Assembly (NCBI GenBank): GCA_036745875.1
Contig: DAIOFH010000003.1
Span: forward strand, 1-58,174
DNA from: DAIOFH01 sp036745875
GTDB taxonomy: Bacteria > Planctomycetota > SZUA-567
Direction: 5' to 3'
DNA: 58,174 nucleotides
The position numbers were made by a program, and so were the translations under genes. Numbering within the stretch: the stretch's first letter is position 1; every line of letters starts with the position of its first letter. The notes below the pieces were generated by a model. It searched no databases and had not been told where the DNA came from. It saw only the letters and a program-made list of their open reading frames with translations. Positions 29,601 to 38,176 of the stretch are shown here, one piece after another.

Positions 29601-31362
29601 CATGCGTTACGACGGCGTCGGCAGCAATGCCACTATCAAGGCGGCGAATTCAAGCATCAATGGCGACGTCATTATCGCGAGCTCAACAGGTAAACTTACC
29701 TTCGACGGCAACCTTACCTTCAACAGCGGCTCACGCATCTACCTGACCGCCGACAAAAACGGCATGGGTAAAATTGAAACAGTTTATTCGAACAACAAGG
29801 TGAATATCCAGAGCGTGACCGGCATCCGTATCGACGGTACTGCCGAGGACGTACTCAATGCCGGCGAGCTCATCATCGCCGGCAAGAAGACGCCCGAGAT
29901 CACCACCCTCGACATCAACTCCGACATCAACGAAGTGAGTGGGGTTGGCAACCTCCAGGACATCCCGTCCAGATACGAATACAAACTCAACGAGGCCGGC
30001 AATGTCGTCGTGGTTGCAGTCAAGGAGACCCCCGGTGTCATCGAGGACATTGATAATGGGTCAAAGGGTGACGGCGATGATGGAAGTAAAGGTGACAACG
30101 GAGGCAACGACAACGGTAATAAAGACGGCGGGGACAAGAACACCGGCGGACTCGACAACAGTACAGGTAGTACCATAGGCGACAACAAGCAAAATGGCGG
30201 CAATTACATAGACGACCTCTACGGCAATGTAGATGCCGACCTGGAGCGCGATTTCGGCAACTACATCGACAACGCCATAGACCGCGGCGGGGCCGACGGC
30301 TTCAACGCCCTTGGACAGTTGTTCGGCGAATACGGCGCCAACGGCTCTGACGGCATGGTGCAGGCCAACGAAGTGTTTTTCAAGACCGTCTACAACCACA
30401 TGAACTTCGGCGTCGTCCAGCAGTTGGTCGACGGGTATGCCGTGCTGCCCGGTTCGACAGGAGCCCTCGCCCAGACAGCCCCCACAGGGGCGACAGTGCG
30501 CGACGCGAACGGGATTTGTTATCGCGAACGGATCGGCAGCCTCTGGGCCGGTTTCCTCGGCGGCTGGTCCAAGCAGAAATCGAAGGACCGTATCTCCGGT
30601 TACGACTACGACACCTACGGCGCAATCCTCGGTTACGATCGCCAGATGGACCGCCTCCACGTCGGCTTCGCAGGCGCCTACCAGCGCGGCTACCTGGATG
30701 TGGACGACATGGCGACCAAGTTCAAGTCCCATTTCATGAATCTTGGCTTATATGGAAGCTATATCCTTGAAAACAGCCTCTATCTAAAGGCCGGTCTCGG
30801 CTATGCCTACGGGTGGAACAAATACGACGTCGGCATGATCCTCGGCGGACGCAAGCACGGTTCCTACAACATCCAGGCCTATTCGGCCAACACGGAAATC
30901 GGCTACGCCATCAGTCTGCCGGCGAATTTCAAGATCATCCCGTCCGTCGGCCTGCGCTATACCCACCTGCGGCAAGACGCGTGGACGGAAAGTCTGGAGG
31001 GAGGCAACAGGAACATTGCGAATTGGTTCGACAAAAAGAAATACAACTATGTCGATATCCCGCTGGACGTGCGGTTGGCGAAATCGTTCTGCACAAACGG
31101 CATTGTCCTGACGCCCGAAGTCCACGCCGGTTGGACCTACGCGGCCAAGCATGAACAGCCGAATGTGACCACCGGTTTTGTCGGCACCGACCGGGGCTTC
31201 ACGGTCTTCGGCGTCAATCCCGGCCGCAACCGCTTTATCGCCGGCGCGAGCTTCAAGGGCAGATTCACCAACAACTTCGAAGCGTCATTGGACTATAACC
31301 TGGAGACACGGTCGAAGTACACGGACCACAGCCTTTCGCTTTCGGCCGTCCTCACATTTTAG
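26680..31362 (+). CDS. Autotransporter (type Va) with repeated beta-helix-like passenger
   Basis: 1560 residues. Signal peptide 1-25 (cleavage near SASA-EN). The passenger (about 26-1120) is Asn/Gly/Thr-rich with (I/V)xNSG and DGSSGxVNTGTV turns typical of surface beta-solenoids. It contains four related modules starting near residues 138, 332, 498 and 691, each with a (L/I)(G/S)D(M/I)(V/I) start, an AFN..NN.DGA.ITFTG stretch, and DGS.G.VNTGTV.. F. A Gly/Asp/Asn-rich linker (about 1122-1173) precedes the barrel (about 1283-1560: RIGSLWAGFLGGW...), which ends in LSAVLTF with the terminal Phe needed for BAM recognition. No protease motif is seen, so an adhesin role is likely. GAGGAGC precedes the ATG. 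Confidence 0.93.
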   Translation: MSAKYASLRLILVLALTVCCGSASAENSQEEEGGGTPTQRSITEKETVAAGKAITVKPTEELEIESTGEVVVADKGAVISSGSLVNNGSIVNSGTITINTGSFTNNNIIDNNGSMMVGGDVQYSGSGGTIDNSKDMFLSDIVDEDGSSAVHEIFNTIKNGADATIFLTGEEAVIEELVLRDGSSGMVNTGTVTEFKKKVDVKDADLNISNGSYFGGDVSAKTIYTNADDTNRNNENTFENGTVKATVIIGAEGGTNNFYSNVEVTDAIYVYGTDNYGGTVLGNVNIDGEANFLAGSEYTGGIIANSGSGSLNFANGSALSDGSIINSGTITIGDMVKDQNAFNAITNKDGATITFTGTNPIENDLALEYGSRGSTVNTGSATEFRGLDAKDATLNITSESKFDGNVAAGVINTNGTNPEKKNIFNGDVSASTINGSVGGTNDFNGKVTVADIINVHGTDNYAGTVQGKMAVHSTGTANFLDNSNYIGNSIDNSGHVTLGDMVDNVSKSSVHNAFNSIMNNDGARITFTGVEAITDNLELKDGSSGIVDTNTVRSFNDIDVKKAQLVVTSEEGTVFHGDIVSKNNAADAILVNGAATFHQTVSGNMTVNAASRLEGTAAAFIGGDLTLGNTLTNNGGKVTIENGKTLSLDGDLIILNTTVDENVHRGRLTFEDGSIFVAGKGEIVNDGDILLGDMINIDGAFNSVLNNSGGVITFDGPTEVHNKLAVRDGSTGTVNTGTVVSFADDVNVKGGRLSIKNPEGYDAVFSGNVASANSADDAIHVQTAATFHKQVAGNLTADAKTVFVGSGSGFSSGNITVNAAVENQGGIIALNKGNFMVLNGANIDNTGSIRFDKESTFKKTPVGMLNNQDKGIITADVQMATLSDLVAQTSLKDGSDFNFTSTGNATLAENLAFSEIERGANVNFAANGGVLTLGQDYSFEKANIAFTSGTVLLADGISLAAGRLGSFNVASGSAMRYDGVGSNATIKAANSSINGDVIIASSTGKLTFDGNLTFNSGSRIYLTADKNGMGKIETVYSNNKVNIQSVTGIRIDGTAEDVLNAGELIIAGKKTPEITTLDINSDINEVSGVGNLQDIPSRYEYKLNEAGNVVVVAVKETPGVIEDIDNGSKGDGDDGSKGDNGGNDNGNKDGGDKNTGGLDNSTGSTIGDNKQNGGNYIDDLYGNVDADLERDFGNYIDNAIDRGGADGFNALGQLFGEYGANGSDGMVQANEVFFKTVYNHMNFGVVQQLVDGYAVLPGSTGALAQTAPTGATVRDANGICYRERIGSLWAGFLGGWSKQKSKDRISGYDYDTYGAILGYDRQMDRLHVGFAGAYQRGYLDVDDMATKFKSHFMNLGLYGSYILENSLYLKAGLGYAYGWNKYDVGMILGGRKHGSYNIQAYSANTEIGYAISLPANFKIIPSVGLRYTHLRQDAWTESLEGGNRNIANWFDKKKYNYVDIPLDVRLAKSFCTNGIVLTPEVHAGWTYAAKHEQPNVTTGFVGTDRGFTVFGVNPGRNRFIAGASFKGRFTNNFEASLDYNLETRSKYTDHSLSLSAVLTF

Positions 31363-31393
31363 GCCGTGTTCAAAATTTTCTTGATTGTTTGGG

Positions 31394-31414
31394 GGAGCCA
31401 CGGCAAATGGCTCC
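31394..31414 (+). terminator. Hairpin after the autotransporter
   Basis: GGAGCCA / TGGCTCC with a 7-base loop, 32 bp after the stop. There is no T run, so the terminator call is weak. Confidence 0.4.
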
Positions 31415-31581
31415 TCCATTTCGTAAACCACTTTAATGCATGGGTCCTGGTTAGGGGCAACAGATGGATGCGCGAACTGCAACACGCATGCTGACAGTTG
31501 CCCTTGTGACAGTCTTTCCCTATGGTGCGACACGTCCGTACGCACCTGCAGTCTGAACCCTCTCCCATCAGGAGCGACGCC

Positions 31582-33090
31582 ATGGACAATGCCACGCATA
31601 CGGCAAACGCCAATCTCGTCAAAAACCTCAAGCCGGAAAAATTCTTCCACTATTTCGCGGAAATCGCTGCCATGCCGCGTTCATCCGGCAATACGGCGAA
31701 GGTGGCCGATTATCTTGCCGACTTTGCTTCCCGGCGCGGACTTGAGTGTACACGAGACAGCATAGGGAACGTCATTATACGAAAACCTGCGCAAAATTCC
31801 TCCTCCGCACAAACAGTAATCCTCCAGGCACACCAGGACATGGTCTGCGTCAAGACGCCCGAAAGCACGCACGACTTCGACGCCGACCCGCTCTCGCTGG
31901 TTCTGGACGGCGACTGGCTCCGCGCAGACGGCACCACCTTGGGAGCGGACAACGGGGTCGGCCTGGCAGCCATCCTGGCGATACTGGATAGCGGCGACCT
32001 TTCGCATCCCGCGCTGGAAGGGTTGTTCACCGTTGACGAGGAAACGACCATGGCGGGCATCAAGGCAGTTCGAGCCGATCAATTGGCCGGGAATATCCTT
32101 ATCAACATTGACTCCGAGGATATTGGCGAAGCCTATGTTTCCTGCGCCGCCGGCAGGACATACACACTTTCCCTCCCTGTCTCGCGCCAGAAAAGCACCA
32201 CGGGGCATTCGTACGCCCGTGTCGTGATTGAAGGGCTTAGGGGCGGGCATTCGGGAGTGGAGATCAACCAGGGGCGGGCCAATGCCTTTGTCCTGCTTGG
32301 CCGTTTTCTCGCGACCGCGATGCAGGACGACGTTCCGTTTGGCCTATGTGACATGAATACCGGCCCGGTTCCGGGAAAGGATAACGCCATCCCTTCCCAC
32401 GCCGAGGCGGTTGTGTCAGTGGAAACAGACACCGGCCTTGTCGCTCTAGCACAATTGGCGCAGGAAATGACGCCCATGTTCCACAACGAATTCCGCGTCA
32501 GCGATCCCGGTGTCGCCGTTCGGGTGGAAAAGGCAACCGGTGCGGAGCTTTCACCACTGACTGCTGAAAGCGCGTCACGACTACTTGACGCGATGATGTT
32601 GATGCCACTCGGGGCGATCCGCTTTATCCAGGATACGGAACGCATGGAAAAACCCTATGGCGAGCTTCTCGTGGAGTCATCGAACAATCTAGGCATTGTC
32701 ACAATGGATACAGGGGAGGCGCACATAAAAGTTATGGCCAGAGGATCGGTGGCGTCAAGTCTGGCGGAACTGGAAAACAAGATCGCCGCCGTCGCCAGGC
32801 GCTGTGGAGGCTCGGTTTTTCTGAACGGAAGGACTGACGGCTGGGAAATGGTTTCGCCTCCGAGCCCGGTCCAGGAGTTGTTCAAGAGCATCGGTTGGAG
32901 GCTGCTGGGCATTCATGCCGGTCTTGAATGCGGCACGCTCGTCGAGGCGTTCAGGAGAGAGGGTCGGACTTTGGATGCGATTTCCATAGGACCGGATGTA
33001 AAGGGTGGACACACCCCGCAGGAACGACTAGGCACTTCCTCCGTCCAAAAATGCTGGGATGACCTGACGGAAGTTCTCGGCAAACTATGA
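31582..33090 (+). CDS. pepD: Cytosolic non-specific dipeptidase (PepD-type)
   Basis: M20 metallopeptidase that hydrolyses aminoacyl-histidine and other dipeptides. 502 residues from MDNATH. Zinc and catalytic elements: LQAHQDMVCVK (His and Asp), TLGADNGVGLA (bridging Asp), FTVDEETTMAG (catalytic Glu), NIDSED, and a late His in GGHTPQERLG. GLRGGHSGVEINQGRANA is the lid/dimerisation block. An AGGAG lies 8 bases before the chosen ATG; the upstream 20 codons of open frame lack a ribosome site. Followed by a strong terminator, so monocistronic. Confidence 0.93.
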   Translation: MDNATHTANANLVKNLKPEKFFHYFAEIAAMPRSSGNTAKVADYLADFASRRGLECTRDSIGNVIIRKPAQNSSSAQTVILQAHQDMVCVKTPESTHDFDADPLSLVLDGDWLRADGTTLGADNGVGLAAILAILDSGDLSHPALEGLFTVDEETTMAGIKAVRADQLAGNILINIDSEDIGEAYVSCAAGRTYTLSLPVSRQKSTTGHSYARVVIEGLRGGHSGVEINQGRANAFVLLGRFLATAMQDDVPFGLCDMNTGPVPGKDNAIPSHAEAVVSVETDTGLVALAQLAQEMTPMFHNEFRVSDPGVAVRVEKATGAELSPLTAESASRLLDAMMLMPLGAIRFIQDTERMEKPYGELLVESSNNLGIVTMDTGEAHIKVMARGSVASSLAELENKIAAVARRCGGSVFLNGRTDGWEMVSPPSPVQELFKSIGWRLLGIHAGLECGTLVEAFRREGRTLDAISIGPDVKGGHTPQERLGTSSVQKCWDDLTEVLGKL

Positions 33091-33124
33091 TAGACTAAGG
33101 ACTTCATGGTACAGGGTGATCCCG

Positions 33125-33156
33125 CCGTCTGGACATACCGTCCAGACGGTTTTATT
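33125..33156 (+). terminator. Terminator after pepD
   Basis: Perfect 10-bp stem CCGTCTGGAC / GTCCAGACGG with a 5-base loop, followed by TTTTATT; 34 bp after the stop. Confidence 0.92.
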
Positions 33157-33509
33157 ATCTCGCCGGTATGAAAACAGGCGATTTGATTCGGTTTTATATA
33201 ATAATTTTTTAGTTTTTCCGGCAATTTTTTTTTTACGGGGTATACTGATCTTGTGATGAACATTTGCTTTTGTTCACCTGTATACTCTATTCTCCGATGC
33301 CATAACGGAATGCATTATTCACTAAGCCGTATCAAGCATAAACAGTCACAACACCACATTCCATAAGAATAAATTATGTCTTTCATACCCTCTTTCTCGG
33401 GAGGAGACCAATTAACGGGGGTATGAAAGACGTGTATTTTACCAGCAGGAAGCGTGTTCACACTCCGATTTGGACCGGTACTTTGACAACCGCATGGAAG
33501 GAGTATCCG

Positions 33510-33770
33510 ATGACCCGGGTGTTGGCGTTTTGCATTCTTCTCTCCACGTGGGGCTTGTTTTCCACTCCCGCCCATGCGCTGGACGATCATGAGATTGCGT
33601 CGCTCATTCAGGCAGGAATACATGAGGACGATATTATTCGGATGTTGGAAAACCAGGGAAGCGAATGCAATCTGGCAAACGGATCCGTACAGAAGTTGCG
33701 CCAGGCCGGAGCTTCCGACAGACTGGTGGATCGTCTGCGAGTTATCATCAAAAAACGATCCGGTCTGTAA
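33510..33770 (+). CDS. Small exported hypothetical protein
   Basis: 86 residues. Residues 1-23 are a signal peptide (TRVLAFCILLSTWGLFSTPAHA). The mature part is about 63 residues, LDDHEIASLIQAGIHEDDII followed by RMLENQGSECNLANGSVQKL and a SDRLVDRL end. This is a helical pattern like small periplasmic repeats that pair LIxAGxxDxxI with LRxAGxSDxLVxxL. Two-helix-hairpin folds of this kind occur in regulatory lipoproteins; the function is unknown. AAGGAG lies 7 bases before the ATG. Its 3' end overlaps the convergent phosphopantetheinyl transferase gene by 23 bases. Confidence 0.72.
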   Translation: MTRVLAFCILLSTWGLFSTPAHALDDHEIASLIQAGIHEDDIIRMLENQGSECNLANGSVQKLRQAGASDRLVDRLRVIIKKRSGL

Positions 33771-34530
33771 AATTTCCTCCCGCCGGAACATCTCTTGCCA
33801 AGGCCAGTATATATCCTTCCGGTTGTCGGTAGTGCCGGAAAAGCCAATTCCCATCAGGGCCGTCCGAGTCATACAGCAGGCTGGCTGAGTCGTCCTCCGG
33901 TTTGAAGGCAAAGCTTTTCAAGGATTTGGTCAGGCCAAAACCCAATGCCTTGAGGTATGCCTCCTTGAGGGTCCAATACAGAAGAAAACGTTCGACCGCC
34001 TCGCCGTGAGTACTCATGCCCAGGATGTCCAGCTGCTCTTCCGAAGTAAAATAGCGGTCCGCTATTTCGAATTGTTTGACCTGCCTGTCTCGCCATTCGA
34101 TATCGACACCGATCCTTCCCGCGCCGGCGACAGCGACAGCCGTCGCACCGCGCGTGTGGGAAAGGCTGAACGATGGTGCGGAAAAATCGGGGCAGTCCTG
34201 GACGTATGCCTCCGGCTTGCCGTATTTGCCGACGCGAAACGACCAGCGGTTTGGGTCTATAACCGTGCCCGGATTATGCGCATGCTGCCAATGCGACAAA
34301 GCAAAACGGGCAAGCCCGTGCGCCGCGACAAACAATACTGCCGCATCGCACATGGTAAAACGAGCCAGCCTCGCGGACTCGACGGCGTCCAGCCATTCTG
34401 CAAACAAACCGGTATCCGCATCATCCAACGTTTTTGTTTGCGCAGTATATATCCACACCTCGCCGGGAACGTCATCCAGAAAGGCGGAACCGTGCGTAAC
34501 GCTGTCAAACGATGCGAAGCGTGAAGTCAT
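33748..34530 (-). CDS. 4'-phosphopantetheinyl transferase (Sfp type)
   Basis: Transfers phosphopantetheine from CoA to carrier proteins. 260 residues with the three Sfp motifs: FSLSHTRG (about 121-128), GVDIE (141-145, Mg-binding) and FLLYWTLKEAYLKALGFGL (182-200). Two-fold pseudo-dimeric length, as in Sfp rather than AcpS. There is no NRPS/PKS gene in the window, so it may serve acyl carrier protein or a distant pathway. Seven bp behind the DUF2148 gene and probably in the same operon as the EamA transporter and binding protein. Confidence 0.92.
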   Translation of the reverse strand: MTSRFASFDSVTHGSAFLDDVPGEVWIYTAQTKTLDDADTGLFAEWLDAVESARLARFTMCDAAVLFVAAHGLARFALSHWQHAHNPGTVIDPNRWSFRVGKYGKPEAYVQDCPDFSAPSFSLSHTRGATAVAVAGAGRIGVDIEWRDRQVKQFEIADRYFTSEEQLDILGMSTHGEAVERFLLYWTLKEAYLKALGFGLTKSLKSFAFKPEDDSASLLYDSDGPDGNWLFRHYRQPEGYILALARDVPAGGNFTDRIVF

Positions 34531-34537
34531 CGGCGTC

Positions 34538-35074
34538 CTATTTTCGGTCGTAAAACGGGTTTTTCCCCGCGACCGCGACGGGAATACCGATGGCGGCCTT
34601 GACGTTCCCCGGGAATATTTTCAAGGCGAGCGCGGCAAAGCCGATGCTGTACATCAGCCTGTTGTCGATGTGCCTATCTGCCAACAAGGCGACGGTCGAA
34701 CCAAGGGCTATCCCAAGATCCATTGGATTGAATATGCAGTACACGCCGGGATTTCTGGCTTTTTGGCTGCAATCCGGGTAGCCGCACCAGCCGCAGTCAA
34801 GGCCCGCCGGATTATTGGCGACCCCGATGAGGACGATGCCCTGGGAGGAGCGGACGTTTTTGGCGTCGCGGACAAACGAGGCGCGCTTCTCCGGCTTTTG
34901 CGCCGCCGCCGTCTCCATCGCGACGGCGATTTTTTCCATATCTTCGCCATCGACCGTTTTAATCACCAGATTGTCGATGCCGCGCGTCTTCGGCGCTGTC
35001 CGGGCCGCGGCCATCGCCTCCCTCGCCGCCGCCAGGACCGTCTCTATCCTGGTCTTTTCTTCGTCAATAATCAT
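34538..35074 (-). CDS. DUF2148 ferredoxin-domain-like protein
   Basis: 178 residues. Cysteines CGWCGYPDCSQKARNPGVYC (about 94-113) form a plausible iron-sulfur site, preceded by GIVLIGVANNPAG. The C-terminal half is Ala/Gly/Ile-rich (IGFAALALKIFPGNVKAAIG). DUF2148 proteins are common in anaerobes and their role is unknown. GGGAGGAA precedes the ATG. Sits between the EamA gene (53 bp upstream) and the phosphopantetheinyl transferase (7 bp downstream). Confidence 0.88.
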   Translation of the reverse strand: MIIDEEKTRIETVLAAAREAMAAARTAPKTRGIDNLVIKTVDGEDMEKIAVAMETAAAQKPEKRASFVRDAKNVRSSQGIVLIGVANNPAGLDCGWCGYPDCSQKARNPGVYCIFNPMDLGIALGSTVALLADRHIDNRLMYSIGFAALALKIFPGNVKAAIGIPVAVAGKNPFYDRK

Positions 35075-35127
35075 GACGTATTCCTCCCTTGCGTGCGATG
35101 TGGTTAAATAATCCCCGCCAATATATC

Positions 35128-35997
35128 CTATGCCTTTAGCAACAAAAGCGTGCCAGCTACGATAAGGACAAGCCCGGCGGCGGACTTTCCATGCAGCTTT
35201 TCCTTGAAGACAAGGTAGCCGAAAAGAACGGTGACAAGAATGCTAAGTTTGTCTATCGGCACAACGACGCCGGCCAGACCTTCCTGCAAGGCGCGATAAT
35301 AACACAGCCACGACAAGCCGGTCGCCAGGCCGGACAGAAAAAGAAATAGCCAGCTCCGCCTGTCGATCGATTTTACCTGACCCTGTGTGCCCTGCCAGAA
35401 AACGATCAGCCAGGCCATGATGACGACGACAAGCGTCCTGATCGCCGTCCCCAGGTTCGATTCGACGCCTTCGATGCCGACCTTGCCGAGAATTGCGGTC
35501 AGGCTCGCGAAGACGGCGGAAAGGATGGCATACAAAAGCCATTTGTTCCCTTTTGGGCGTTTCACCGCTCCTGGCGTTTGTTTCTTCTCGATCATCATAT
35601 AGGTGCCGGCGGCGATAAGAAGCATGCAGGCGAATTTCAAAAGGCTGAGGCCCTCGCCAAGCAGTACAAAGGCGAGAAGCATGGTGAGGACGGTGCTCGA
35701 CTTATCGACAGGAACCACTTTGTTGACGTCGCCGATTTGCAGAGCTTTGAAGTAGTACAGCCATGAGCCGCCAGTCGCCAGACCGGACAGGATCAGGAAA
35801 ACAACGGTTCTTTCGCTGAGTTCGCCGATAGTACTCTGGGAGCCGACGACCAAAACCATGAGCCAGGCGAAAACGACGACGACAATTGTCCTCAGCGCTG
35901 TAGCCAGGTTCGAGTCGGTGTCGGCGATGCCTATTTTGGCGAGGATGGAAGTGATGCCGGCGAACAGCGCCGACAGGAAAGCGTATGCGATCCACAT
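35128..35997 (-). CDS. EamA/DMT-family transporter
   Basis: 289 residues, ten predicted membrane helices in two EamA repeats (about 1-138 and 150-289). The repeats mirror each other: AFLSALFAGITSILAKIGI and AILSAVFASLTAILGKVGI; SGLATGGSWLYYFKALQIG and SGLATGLSWLCYYRALQEG; VVPVDKSSTVLTMLLAFVLL and VVPIDKLSILVTVLFGYLVF. Such transporters export metabolites or amino acids. It starts 5 bp after the orphan binding-protein gene, so the two are surely cotranscribed. Confidence 0.9.
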   Translation of the reverse strand: MWIAYAFLSALFAGITSILAKIGIADTDSNLATALRTIVVVVFAWLMVLVVGSQSTIGELSERTVVFLILSGLATGGSWLYYFKALQIGDVNKVVPVDKSSTVLTMLLAFVLLGEGLSLLKFACMLLIAAGTYMMIEKKQTPGAVKRPKGNKWLLYAILSAVFASLTAILGKVGIEGVESNLGTAIRTLVVVIMAWLIVFWQGTQGQVKSIDRRSWLFLFLSGLATGLSWLCYYRALQEGLAGVVVPIDKLSILVTVLFGYLVFKEKLHGKSAAGLVLIVAGTLLLLKA

Positions 35998-36002
35998 GAA
36001 AG

Positions 36003-37172
36003 TTATTCCGGTTCGATAGTAGCAATCACCTTGGAGGTGAAAACATCGCTATCCCTGACGATTTTGTGAATAAACATGGTTTTTCGCGTCCCTGTCTCCG
36101 GGTCAAGCCTGAGCCTGCCGGCTGCCAGCGGCACGGTCCCGAGATCGTAGAGTGAATCGAGAAGCTCCTGGCCGCTCCTCGCGTCTGTCTCCAGCGCTTT
36201 GATGAACAGCAAAAGCGAATCATAGCCGTTGACGCTGCTTTCTTCGGCATAGGGATCGTTGGACATGTCGTACAGGTCTATGAACCGCCTGCCCTCTTCG
36301 CTGTCGTGGCTCATGTCAGCGCCGCCGACATAATATGATCCCTCGACATTGTTGCCGGAAGCCTGGATTATCTTCTGGTTGGTCCAGGAGTCGCCGCCGC
36401 AGAAAACAGGGGAAAAATTCACCATCAATGACTGATAGATCAAGGTCGACGCGTCGTCGGCGTAGCCGGGGATGAACACGACATCCGGCTTCATCTCCTT
36501 GACGACTAAAAGTATCCCGGTAAGGTCGGGGACGTTTGATTCGTCAAGATCCCATTGATACGACTCCTCGGCGACTATTTCACCGCCCGCGTCTTCGTAT
36601 GCCGGGCTGAAGGCGGACAAAAGGGACGGCCCGTAATTATTGTAATCGTTGTAAATGACCGCCGTCCTAAGCAGTCCGAGTTCGCCCGCGATAAACCGAG
36701 CCAGGGCGCTCCCCTGGATGATATCGTCGGTGAGAATTTTGATTGACCAGTCTCGCTTGTAGCCGAAAGCCGGACTGGTCGCGGAGGGCGTGATAAGTAC
36801 GACCTTGTTCGCACTTGCACGCTCCACCATTTTGGCGGCGACGGAACTGACTGTGCCGCCGATTATCAGGGAGACTTTTTCCTCGCTTGCCAATTCGTCG
36901 ACGATGCGCGCGGCCTCCTCGGGATCGCTTTTGTCGTCCCGAAGTATCATCTCCAGGCGCATCCCGTGTTCACCCGACCGGGAGTTGAAATCGTTAAGAA
37001 GTAGGGAAATACCCGCCAGATGGATAGGCCCGTAACCATGGAACTCGCCGCTCATCGACAGGCAGACGCCGAAACGGATCGTCTCCGGCTCTTCCCCTGC
37101 TTGTCCAACGGGGCACAATCCGAAGAACAGTGCAAAAACCGCCAGAACGGTAAATACGTTTCTATTTCGCAT
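36003..37172 (-). CDS. Periplasmic binding protein, second branched-chain-amino-acid-type paralogue
   Basis: 389 residues with a signal peptide (about 1-25, VFTVLAVFALFFGLCPVGQA). Peripla_BP_6 fold: IRFGVCLSMSGEFHGYGPIH, MILRDDKSDPEEA, VLITPSATSPAF and VVFIPGYADDA. Extended identity with the protein at 12301 (DDxxQGxALARxxAGxLG, VFCGGDxW, SND, GYDxLxLxI, xETGTxK). No Liv permease or ATPase gene follows; instead an EamA transporter begins 5 bp downstream. The GTG at 37199 is an alternative start but lacks a ribosome site. Confidence 0.9.
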   Translation of the reverse strand: MRNRNVFTVLAVFALFFGLCPVGQAGEEPETIRFGVCLSMSGEFHGYGPIHLAGISLLLNDFNSRSGEHGMRLEMILRDDKSDPEEAARIVDELASEEKVSLIIGGTVSSVAAKMVERASANKVVLITPSATSPAFGYKRDWSIKILTDDIIQGSALARFIAGELGLLRTAVIYNDYNNYGPSLLSAFSPAYEDAGGEIVAEESYQWDLDESNVPDLTGILLVVKEMKPDVVFIPGYADDASTLIYQSLMVNFSPVFCGGDSWTNQKIIQASGNNVEGSYYVGGADMSHDSEEGRRFIDLYDMSNDPYAEESSVNGYDSLLLFIKALETDARSGQELLDSLYDLGTVPLAAGRLRLDPETGTRKTMFIHKIVRDSDVFTSKVIATIEPE

Positions 37173-37482
37173 AATAAACAATATCCAACATGTAAACACG
37201 ACCTTGCGTGATCACGTTCCCCTGATGATAAATGCCTTCACGGTAATTGGCGGCAGCAACAACATTACAATAAAATCCGGTAATTATTGATTAAATCAGA
37301 AAATTACGTCAAACGCAATACAGCGTCCGGCAAAAGACCACAAAAAACCGGTAACAGAAAGCCGATCCATGACACTAAGATAATGGACAGGCAAATATGG
37401 ATGATGAAAGATTTTTTCAGTTGTTTTCTTTGAGAGTAAAGAGTAAATAGTACATACGGTTATTGTTGACAGGAGACGAATC

Positions 37483-38136
37483 ATGAAGAAAGCGCTTATC
37501 GCACTTATAGCCATCATGGTTGTGGCTTTGATGCCGCAGTCGCAGGCGGCGGGCGTGCAGATTCAGTTGGCACCGCTTAGTCGTTCGTACAATCCGCCGC
37601 CCCTCGGCAGGAAACAGGGCTGGCTGGTCATATCGAACCGCGACTGGCAAGACTATACCATGAATATCGACTACAACTCGGAAAAGCTCTACCTCTACCG
37701 CGCAGGGGAAGGCTGGGGCAGCGTCCATATCCCGTCAGGGACCAGCATCACCATCGCCCTCAACAAAAATACCTGGGACCTGTACGGCAAAACGGACAGC
37801 AGGCTCAAGGTCCGCGTTCGGGAAGGTCGCACCACCTCGCTCTCCCTCGAACCGTTTGGTTACCAGGGCAGTGCCGGCCTTAACGGCGTCGTCAACGACG
37901 GCGACCGGGTCCGGAATGAAGTCATTTTCGAATCCTATGCTCCGCCGGTGGTTGTGCGTCCGGCTCCAAGGCCGCCGACGGTGATTGTGGAGCAGCCGCC
38001 CGTGGTGGTGCACCGTCCGCCGCCGGTAGTGGTCAGGCCGCCTGCGCATCGGCCCCCGCCGCCGCCTCCGCGTCGTCCGCCGCACGGTCGGCCGGGTCGG
38101 GACAAGGGTTGGGGATTCTCCCTGTTCTTCGATTGA
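37483..38136 (+). CDS. Exported protein with Pro-rich C terminus
   Basis: 217 residues. Signal peptide 1-23 (KKALIALIAIMVVALMPQSQA). A compact beta-rich domain (about 35-145: GWLVISNRDWQDYTMNIDY, LYLYRAGEGWGSVHIPSGTS, KVRVREGRTTSLSLEPFGY) is followed by a repetitive Pro/Val/Arg/His tail (about 150-205: PPVVVRP, PPTVIVEQ, PPVVVHRP, then poly-Pro/Arg). It ends in WGFSLFFD. A similar Pro/Arg tail occurs in the broken gene at 10374. Likely periplasmic or surface-associated; function unknown. AGGAGAC precedes the ATG. Terminator 40 bp downstream. Confidence 0.78.
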   Translation: MKKALIALIAIMVVALMPQSQAAGVQIQLAPLSRSYNPPPLGRKQGWLVISNRDWQDYTMNIDYNSEKLYLYRAGEGWGSVHIPSGTSITIALNKNTWDLYGKTDSRLKVRVREGRTTSLSLEPFGYQGSAGLNGVVNDGDRVRNEVIFESYAPPVVVRPAPRPPTVIVEQPPVVVHRPPPVVVRPPAHRPPPPPPRRPPHGRPGRDKGWGFSLFFD

Positions 38137-38176
38137 TACGACGTCAACAGCCTAATCCAACCGTTATCCCAATACG

